Below, piece after piece: positions 56,936-64,000 of a DNA stretch of 64,000 nucleotides. The translations under genes were made by a program, and so were the position numbers. Source of the DNA: Rhizophagus clarus (taxonomy: Eukaryota; Glomeromycota; Glomeromycetes; Glomerales; Glomeraceae). Each line of letters starts with the position of its first letter. Position 1 is the stretch's first letter. The stretch is taken from positions 620,001 through 684,000 of the forward strand of contig BLAL01000315.1 of the NCBI GenBank assembly GCA_015698045.1. The letters run 5' to 3'. The notes beneath the pieces were generated by a model. It was given only the letters and a program-made list of their open reading frames with translations. It ran no database searches and was not told the DNA's origin.

Positions 56936-57303
56936 CTTAATTCCAAAAATTCAGTCATATTTTTCGCCTGGCAATACTACAAAAAAAAAAAAAAATAATT
57001 AATTAGTTAAAAAAAATACTGAAAAACACTTCCTCCACCCTCCCTTACCTTAATTCCAAAAGTCCAGTCATGCTTTTTGTTTGGCAATACTACAAAAAAT
57101 AAAAAAAAAACAATTAATTAGTTAAAAAAAATACCAAAAAACACTTCTCCCACCCTCTTTTACCTTAATTTTAAAAGTCTGGTCATGCTTTTAAAAAAAG
57201 TTAATACTTAATTAATTAAAAAAAAAGCAACGAAACACCTCCCCCAACCCTCCCTTACCTTAATTCCAAAAGTCCGGTCATGCTTTTCTCTGGTAACACT
57301 ACA
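56936..57303. repeat. tandem repeat of about 115 bp, three and a half copies
   Basis: Each unit runs ACCTTAATTCCAAAAGTCCR, GTCATGCTTTT, GGCAATACTACAAAAA, AATTAATTAGTTAAAAAAAA, then CACTTCCTCCACCCTCC. The third copy is shortened. It lies inside the element at 56,233-57,633. Confidence 0.75.
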
Positions 57304-57642
57304 AAAATAAACTGATAAATGATTAAAAAAAAGATCAGATATTCAGATTATCTGATTAGATTAGCAAGTCACATGACCCTGCCTTTATACCGAATAATTC
57401 GTTATAGCGTTAACAGTAAAAAATCGTCAAGCTTGATCTGACTCATGAGCCAGTTTGAGCTTTACAAGCCAAGTCCACTGCCAGCTTAAGTTTATCAAGC
57501 CAAGCTTAATACCTGACTCAAGCTTTTTCAAGCTGGCTTGTGAGCCACCAAGCCAATTTAATCATGGCTTGGCTTGGCTCAACTTGAAAAGCTTAAGCCA
57601 GCTTGCAAGCTGGCTCAGCTTATGCGGAGCTTTACCTTTTAA

Positions 57643-58410
57643 AAAATAAAAGCGTGATTTTTATTTTATTGTTTGTATTAATTTTAATAAACTATATTTA
57701 TAATTTTTATTACATCAGAAATTGCCAAAATCAGTATATTACATTAAATTAGTATCAAATAATTTTACTAGTTAACTTGCAGATCATCAATTAATTAATA
57801 TTTTCTAAAATTTTGGAAACTTTTTCTATTGACTAATATGCTAAAACCTAAAAATCTGATAAGTTTTTTAATAGCAAAATTTTATGTATTTTAAATTTTA
57901 TTATAATAATAATTTATTAATTTATTGATAAAATTGTAAAATTATTATATTTATTATTAAATAAAATTTCAAATAATAATAGTTTATAAATAATTAGTGC
58001 TAAATGAAAAGCTGCTGCTGTCCTACTTATCTGGAAGGTCATTATGGGATTCATCAAAACCTTTAAGGTTGATTCATGACTTCCAACTATGTGCACGTTA
58101 TCTAAGATTAAAATATTTTTGCAGAACACTTTGGATTAATTTAGCATTAAGTAATGATTATTATATGACCAAAAATTTGATATTAAAATTAAAGGTCTGG
58201 TTTGATTTATTAGTAATTTTTATTTTTATATTTTTAATTATATATTATTTTATTTTATTTTATTTTATTTATTTTAGTTTATATTAGTTTAGTTTTATTT
58301 TGTTTTTATTAATTAGGATAGGATCCCAAACATCTCTCATTTAGGTCAGATATAATGTATAGTAAAATTTTCAATTTAAGATATTCTGGTCAATATTAAT
58401 GCTATCAATA
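57643..58410. other. AT-rich spacer with (TTTTA)n near 58,240-58,275
   Basis: A short (TTTTA)n run and generic AT-rich DNA. Overlapping frames around 58,000-58,280 on both strands are not supported. Confidence 0.4.
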
Positions 58411-58417
58411 TAAAATT

Positions 58418-58460
58418 TATATCATTAGATTTGTCTCATTAAGACGAATCTAATGATATA
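58418..58460. repeat. perfect-looking hairpin, 19-bp stem
   Basis: TATATCATTAGATTTGTCT is followed after a 5-base loop by AGACGAATCTAATGATATA, with one mismatch in the stem. It is an isolated palindrome with no poly-T tail that would suggest a terminator. Confidence 0.7.
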
Positions 58461-58626
58461 ATTTCATTAAAATCCAATCAGTAGATTTTTTTAAATACAG
58501 GGGTATGTAAGATAAGAAATTTTCAAAAATACCTCTGAAATAAGTAACTTTTTAAAAATTTTATATGATCAATAAGCAAACTCAATCCCTGACCTATTTA
58601 TATATAGTTTGGGGTCCTATTAGGAT

Positions 58627-58792
58627 ATATGGGGGGTCTTTGCAATAGAAAGGTATGAAACTCAAAAAAAAATAAAAATTTAATTAATATTAAATTTACA
58701 TTTATTTTAGTATAAAAAACATAATTAGCATATAAAGTAAATTTAAAAATTTTTTTGAGTTTCGTACTTTTCTATTGCAAAGACCCCATATA
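58627..58792. repeat. 166-bp inverted-repeat unit
   Basis: GGGTCTTTGCAATAGAAAGG and TATGAAACTCAAAAAAA on the left are answered in inverted orientation at 58,750-58,787 with two substitutions. The middle is AT-rich. This is probably a small MITE. Confidence 0.7.
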
Positions 58793-60366
58793 GTTATTGT
58801 TTAATTCATTATTTTTTATTTATTTTATTAATTAGTTAACACGTTTTTGGTGGATGTTTAAACTGGTATTTTTACTGAAAATACTGCATATAGTATAGAA
58901 GCGATGTTTTATTTGTATTCTCTCTTTATCTAATAAATGCAGGTGCACTTTCAACACTTTAAAAAAAAAAACTTACAAATAATTGATATGTATTGATTTA
59001 ATTTATTATTAATTTTGTATAATTTTTGTTATAGTAAACTTATATAAATCAATATTTTATTATAATTTAAAGTTAATTAATTTTTTATCTTTTTTTTTTT
59101 TTAGAAAAAAGTATTAAAAATACACAAACTTTATTAAATAAATTAAAATTATATTATAATCACTTTTGATTATTAAAAAGTATTTCTAATTTTAAAATAA
59201 TATTATACAATGGTGGTTTAGCATTGCATAGATTAAGTAATATTTATAGTATTTATAGCATAAACGTGATTTATTTTTATTTTCATAAAATCAATTTTTA
59301 TTTATTATAAAATTAACTACTGATCACAGTAATTTGAAAATAATGATAATTTATTATAATAAATATAAATAAAAAATATAAAAATATAAAAAATATTGTA
59401 TATTATAATTAAATAATTATAAAATAAAATAAATAAAATTTATTATTTTTTATATAAAAATTGTAACTTAAATTTTAATTTATATATTTTATTTTTTAAT
59501 TTATTTAAGATCTTATAAATTCTTTTTTTATAATCATAAGTCAATTATTTTAATTTAAATAAAGTAATACAAATTATAAATTATATCATAATTATAGATG
59601 TTTTTATTTAGTAAAATATTTTTTATATAATATTAAATTAATTAGTATATACAGAATTTTATATTAAATAAATTGTAAATTAATTGAAAATTTTTTTTGA
59701 TTTCACTTTATGTTACAACAAAAAAAAACAATATATAAAAGTCTATTTTAACTTTTAATCTATTTAATATAATTAACAATCCATCTAATTTATGATAGAT
59801 TATTTTATAAATTATATAAATAATTGTAATAAATAGTTTTTTTTTATTTTTTTAGCTGTTTTTCTATTTTTATTTCTTTTTTTCTTATTATTTTTTTCTT
59901 AATAAAACATTGTTTTAACTTTTTTTTTTGTAGTTTTTTATGTAAAAAGATATTTTTAAAGATAAATATTTAAAAAAATTAAAATTTACTTTTTAATATT
60001 TTTTATCTTTATTTTATCATAGTAAAGAATTTTTTTAAATAATTTTTAATTAAATTGGTTTAGCAATAACATATGATGTTGATTTTATTTTGATGTTGAC
60101 AGTTACATATCTACTAAGCAGACTAGATTATCTTTAGAATTAGTGTATAAAAGATTATTTTAAAAGATAAATAAAAATATTCTTGAATATTTTTTCTTTA
60201 TTAAATTTAATCTAGTAGCTATATAATTTAGGTTTTATATTGCTTATTAAATAATAAAGTAATCATATTTTTGCTGAGCAAATATCAGCACTTAAAACAT
60301 TAATTTATTTGGTTATTATGAAAAATAATAAAAAAATTCTTTTTTTAAAAATTCTTTTTTGTATTT
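58793..60366. other. very AT-rich spacer
   Basis: At 59,317-59,352 the phrase TGATCACAGTAATTTGAAAA followed by TAATGATAATTT is a decayed match to the right end of the Tc1-type transposon (50,535-50,559). It may be a relic end of that family. No gene is seen. Confidence 0.35.
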
Positions 60367-60959
60367 AGGGCAATGATATATATTAGCTAATATTTTAGGG
60401 GGGTGGGGGGGTAAGCAAAAATCTTAGGTTACATAATTTTTAAAAATATGATTGGTTACACATGACCAAAATATCTTACCTGAGGGTGGGGGGTAAGCAC
60501 CTATAGTAAGGTTGCTTGCCGAAACTAGGGAGTTTCGGCATGCCGAAACTGCCGAAACTGCCGAAACTAGGTTTCGGCAAGCACCTAAAAATGCCGAAAT
60601 GCCGAAACTGCCGAAACTGCCGAAACTGTTTCGGCATTTCGGCGTAGTATATCATATGATATACATATAGTTTCGGCATCTGCGGTTCACAGATTAGATC
60701 CAAATCTTTTATTTTTAGGATGCCGGACTGGACTTACACATGAAGCAAGTTGGCAAATAAAGAAACGTTTCTAACGTTTCTTTCTTTTTTCTGTAGGAAC
60801 GCCGGACGAAATTACGAACCGGACTTTTGAGTGGAGGTTATACTTTTCCGCGAATTAGATGCAGCTGTGCCGAATCCTAATTGACGTAACTGTAATTATT
60901 TCGGCAGAATTTCGACAGCTGCAATGCATTTCGACAGACGTAATGCATTTCGACAGTTG

Positions 60960-62440
60960 ATTGATTATATTAAAAATCATTTTTTTTATTAAATGATTTT
61001 TAAAAAAAAACGTTAAATCGTTTTTTTATTAAACGATTTTTATTAAAACGATTTTTGATCCTTTTTTTTTTTGCTAAAACGATTTTGAAACTTTTTTTTT
61101 TATCTTAAAAAAGCGTTTTTTTTTAAAATTAAACGCTTAAATCGTTTTAATAAAAAAAAAAAACGATCTAAGTGTTTTAAACTTAAAAAAAAAACGCTTT
61201 TTTAAGCGTTTTAAACTTAAAAAAAACGCTTTTTTTAACTTAAAAAAAAACGCTTAAAAAAACGCCGGAATCATTTTTTTTATTAACGATTTAAAAAAGA
61301 AATTAAAATCGTTTTTTAATTAAACGATATAGAAAAAACGTTAAATTGTTTTTTTTTATTAAAAAATTAAGGGAAAAAAACGTTTTTATTAAACGATTTA
61401 GGGGAAAACCTGCTAAAATCGTTTTTTATTAAACCAATTTTTAAAAACAAACCGTCAAAATCGTCTTTTTTATTTAAACGATTTAAAAAAGACGTTAAAA
61501 ATCGTTTTTTTTTATAAAAAAACGTTAAACGATTTTAAAAAAATGTTAATAATCGTTTTTTTTATTAAACGATCTAAAAAAGACGCTCTTTTTTATAAAA
61601 AAAAATGGCAACCGATAATCGTTTTTTTATTAAAGATTTAAAAAAACGTTAAAATCGTTTTTTTTTTTATTAAATGATTTAAAAAAGACGTTAAAAATCG
61701 TTTTTTTTATCAAACGATTTAAAAAAAAAACGTTAAAAATCATTTTTTTTTATTAAACGATTTTAAAAAAAAACGTTAAAAATCGTTTTTTTTTAAATGA
61801 CAAAAAAAACGTTTTAGACTTAAAAAAAAAACGCTTTTTTTAAGCGTTTAACTTAAAAAAAACCGCTTTTTTAAACGTTTAACTTAAAAAAAAAACGCTT
61901 AAAAAAACGCCGGAATCATTTTTTTTATTAACGATTTAAAAGAAATTAAAATCGTTTTTTAATTAAACGATTTAGAAAAAACGTTAAATCGTTTTTTTTT
62001 TATTAAAAAATTTAGGGAAAAAAACGTTTTTATTAAACGATTTAGGGGAAAACCCGCTAAAATCATTTTTTATTAAAAAACAAAACGTCAAAATCGTCTT
62101 TTTTATTTAAACGATTTAAAAAAGACGTTAAAAATCGTTTTTTTTTATAAAAAACGTTAAACGATTTTAAAAAAAACGTTAAAAATCGTTTTTTTTTTTC
62201 AAACAGTTAAAAAAAAGTTTTTTAAACGAATTAAAAAAAAACGTTAAAAGGCATTTTTTTAAATGACTAAAAAAAAAACGTTACAAAACGTTTTTTTTAT
62301 TAAACGAATTAACGAATTAAAAAAAAAGTTAAAATCGTTTTTTTATTAAACGATTAATAAGTAATCGTTTATTCCCGTTTTTTTTATTAAAACGATTAAA
62401 GAGAAATCATTTTTTTTTTATTAAAACTAATAAACGAGCT
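60960..62440. repeat. palindromic array of AAAATCGTTTTTTTATTAAA units
   Basis: Units alternate ATCGTTTTTTTATTAAACGA and TTTAAAAAAGACGTTAAAA in both orientations for about 1.5 kb. A block of about 600 bp near 61,190-61,560 recurs at 61,790-62,180 with the same sub-order (CGCCGGAATCATT, GGGGAAAACC), indicating a higher-order duplication. It is non-coding. Confidence 0.75.
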
Positions 62441-62639
62441 GCTGAAGAAGTGTTTTTTTATCGCAATAATCCGATTTCGACATAATTTGGCATTTCGGCA
62501 AATTACGTCTGTAAAAATACAATACGGCTAATACGGCATTACGTCAAAAAAAAATTCCATGCCGAAATTAATTACGGCGTATTTTTACAGACGTAATGCC
62601 GAAACCGTAATTAATTCGCGGAGAAGTATAGTGGAGGTA

Positions 62640-63115
62640 TTAATAGGGGATACTTATACACGAACCAGACTTTAGTGAAAGGTAAATTGGGAAGGGGAGT
62701 TTCGAGTTTATTTTTTTTTTAGTAACATTTATTAATGTTACTTTTTTTCTTTTATTGTAGGAGCGCCGGACGTATTACTATATACGAACCGGACATTAAT
62801 GAAAGGTAATGAAGAAGGGGGAGTTTCGTGTTTTTCTTTAGTAACGTTACTAACGTTACTTTTTTTTCTTTTATTGTAGGAACGCCAGACGTATTGGTAT
62901 ACACGAACCGGTCTTTGAAAAGGTAAATGGAGGAAGATTCGTATTTTTTTAATAATGTTTTTAATGTTAATTTTTTCTTTTCTTGTAGATATTGCCGGAC
63001 GAATTATACGAACTGGTCTTTGAGTGAAAGGTAATGAGGAAGTTTCTTTTTATTTGTTTATTTTTTTAGTTACGTTTTAAGAATATTTTTTTCTTTTTCT
63101 TGTAGGTTCTTACGC
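62640..63115 (+). repeat. about 115-bp cassettes bordered by splice-like sites
   Basis: Four to five cassettes repeat the order TTTTCTTTTATTGTAG, then GAACGCCGGACGTATT and ACACGAACCGGTCTTTGAAAG, then GTAA. The AG and GT borders sit at the same place in each copy, with about 40-45 bp between them. A further copy of the cassette core occurs at about 60,795-60,835. The pattern looks like repeated small exons with polypyrimidine acceptors. Confidence 0.6.
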
Positions 63116-63344
63116 GAAACTATGCCGAAACATTATTGATTATTAGTATCAGCTATGCCGAAACTATGGCGAAATGCCGAAATGCCGAAACAGTTTCGGC
63201 AGTTTCGGCAGTTTCGGCATTTCGGCGTTTCGGCGTTTCGGCACTATGTAAGGAGTTTCGACTTTCGGCATTGGGCCAAAGGAGTTTCGGCAGGCAACTT
63301 TAACCTATAGTAAAAAAATATTAGCTAATATATGTCACTGCCCT

Positions 63345-64000
63345 TATATATAATATTTTACTAAAAAAAATAATTTATTATATTTATTATTTTCTTCTAT
63401 TAATTAAATATATTTATTGAAAATTTGCAAATTTGCTAATTTAGTTTTTAAATTTATATAAAAATGATCAAATATATTAAGTAATAAATTTTCATTAATA
63501 TTAAACCAGTTTAAGCATCCAGTTACATTTGTTTTAAATGCAAACCAGTTTATCAAATCACAAAAAAATGAGTAAAATCAAATTTAAAACTGAATAGTAC
63601 ATTTAATTTCAAACTTTAATTTAATCAAAGAAATAAAAATGCAAAAATTCAAATTACATTTTTAAGAAAAAGCTTTACAATTTTAATATTATCAAATAAT
63701 TAATCTGTCCAAAGAAATAAGGATATAAAAACAAATTTATTTTAAACTTCACTTTTAAGAAAAAAACTCTATAAACTCTACAAATTCTATATTTCAGAAA
63801 ACTTAACTGGTCTTAGAAGGAGAAAATTGATTAGAAAATTAATGCCATTACTTCAAAAATTTATCAGTCACCAGAAATGTCACATGCAGATCATTTTCAT
63901 ATTAAAATTATCTTGCATAACATCAATCGCATTACTTCATTTAGTAGTTAACATTAAATTTTTTAATGTACTACATTTATACAAATTAAGAAATTGATAG
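63345..64000. other. AT-rich spacer
   Basis: No gene or clear repeat to the end of the window. Confidence 0.5.

Larger units (their letters stand above)
56233..57633. mobile_element. 1.4-kb element with GGCTTGGCTC-type ends, 9-bp flanking repeat
   Basis: ACCTTTTAA flanks the unit at 56,224-56,232 and 57,634-57,642. The ends share AAAGCTCYGCATRAGC followed by long stretches of GCTCAAGC, GCTTGGCT and CAAGCTGGCT words in inverted orientation: about 200 bp on the left, 210 bp on the right. A 9-bp duplication would fit a Mutator-like origin. The interior holds hairpin and tandem arrays and no transposase. Confidence 0.65.
60507..63302. mobile_element. 2.8-kb hAT-like element with TTTCGGC ends, 8-bp TSD
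   Basis: ACCTATAG flanks it exactly at 60,499-60,506 and 63,303-63,310. The ends are TAAGGTTGCTTGCCGAAACT and the inverted TAAAGTTGCCTGCCGAAACT. Both lead into arrays of GCCGAAACT/AGTTTCGGC words. The short unit at 52,299-52,533 has related ends and also an 8-bp duplication. No transposase is encoded; instead the interior holds a palindromic array and repeated cassettes bordered by splice-like sites. It is non-autonomous as far as can be seen. Confidence 0.75.
60367..63344. mobile_element. older inverted-repeat element hosting the hAT-like insertion
   Basis: AGGGCAATGATATATATTAG continues as CTAATATTTT at 60,367-60,396. It is answered in inverted orientation at 63,315-63,344 with two mismatches. 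If the inner element (60,507-63,302) and one target copy are subtracted, about 175 bp remain, including a G-rich stretch (60,396-60,412 and 60,484-60,493). The outer unit would then be a short MITE. Confidence 0.55.

Noticed and set aside
58418..58460. Hairpin as a transcription terminator
   Set aside because: Factor-independent terminators of this kind are bacterial, and no T-run follows the stem here.
60476..60703. Frame encoding repeated FGSFGSFG/FRQFRQF words
   Set aside because: It is the translation of the GCCGAAAC/TTTCGGC terminal array of a transposon, not a gene.
1..64000. CRISPR arrays, tRNA or rRNA genes
   Set aside because: No regularly spaced identical repeats with unique spacers were seen, and no tRNA-type B-box with paired arms or rRNA-like conserved block was found by eye.

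Overview
This is a strongly AT-rich eukaryotic (fungal) nuclear window. Genes are sparse, have short GT-AG introns, and sit among decayed gene copies, tandem arrays and DNA-transposon remains. The gene content fits an arbuscular mycorrhizal fungus of the Rhizophagus irregularis type: a Crinkler (CRN) protein, a Uma2-like endonuclease-fold protein, a coiled-coil/CPxC repetitive family, RING-type and protein-kinase relics, and modular C2H2 proteins. The organism call comes from recalled family knowledge, not from a search.

Layout. 0-4.6 kb: relics on the minus strand, including a coiled-coil gene broken by a 689-bp inverted-repeat insertion. 5.5-8.3 kb: a three-exon CRN gene that looks intact, with a ubiquitin-like header, P-loop NTPase, REase-like domain and terminal helix-hairpin-helix. 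9.0-10.2 kb: a Uma2-like gene with one frameshift. 10.8-12.0 kb: a RING pseudogene carrying a TA-flanked MITE. 12.6-16.1 kb: a 606-codon orphan reading frame between inverted repeats. 16.3-17.7 kb: a hAT-like MITE and a 1.1-kb minisatellite. 17.7-21.8 kb: gene relics. 23.6-29.4 kb: three small helical proteins that appear to share a leader, with tandemly copied exon relics between them. 33.6-38.3 kb: two C2H2 zinc-finger genes in tandem. 39.6-41.0 kb: a five-exon multi-membrane-span gene. 42.6-46.9 kb: nested inverted-repeat elements and a pyrimidine-rich element with a 9-bp target duplication. 47.1-50.6 kb: a two-gene Tc1/mariner/IS630-type transposon. 50.6-60.3 kb: AT-rich DNA with a broken secreted-protein gene, an integrase relic and several non-autonomous elements. 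60.4-63.3 kb: a hAT-like element (8-bp target duplication) full of TTTCGGC repeats, palindromic arrays and splice-site-like modules, nested in an older inverted-repeat element.

The genes do not form one pathway. The strongest candidates for something undescribed are four. (1) The transposon at 47,131-50,559 pairs a DDE transposase with a convergent gene whose product has a cysteine-rich start, an acidic middle and a SAM-like C-terminus. (2) The orphan 606-aa protein lies inside a 3.5-kb inverted-repeat unit without a recognisable transposase. (3) The hAT-like element at 60.5-63.3 kb carries repeated exon-like cassettes. (4) The small-protein family at 23.6-29.4 kb appears to share an upstream leader. 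Several otherwise open frames carry single stops or frameshifts, so decay is common here; assembly error cannot be excluded at homopolymer sites.
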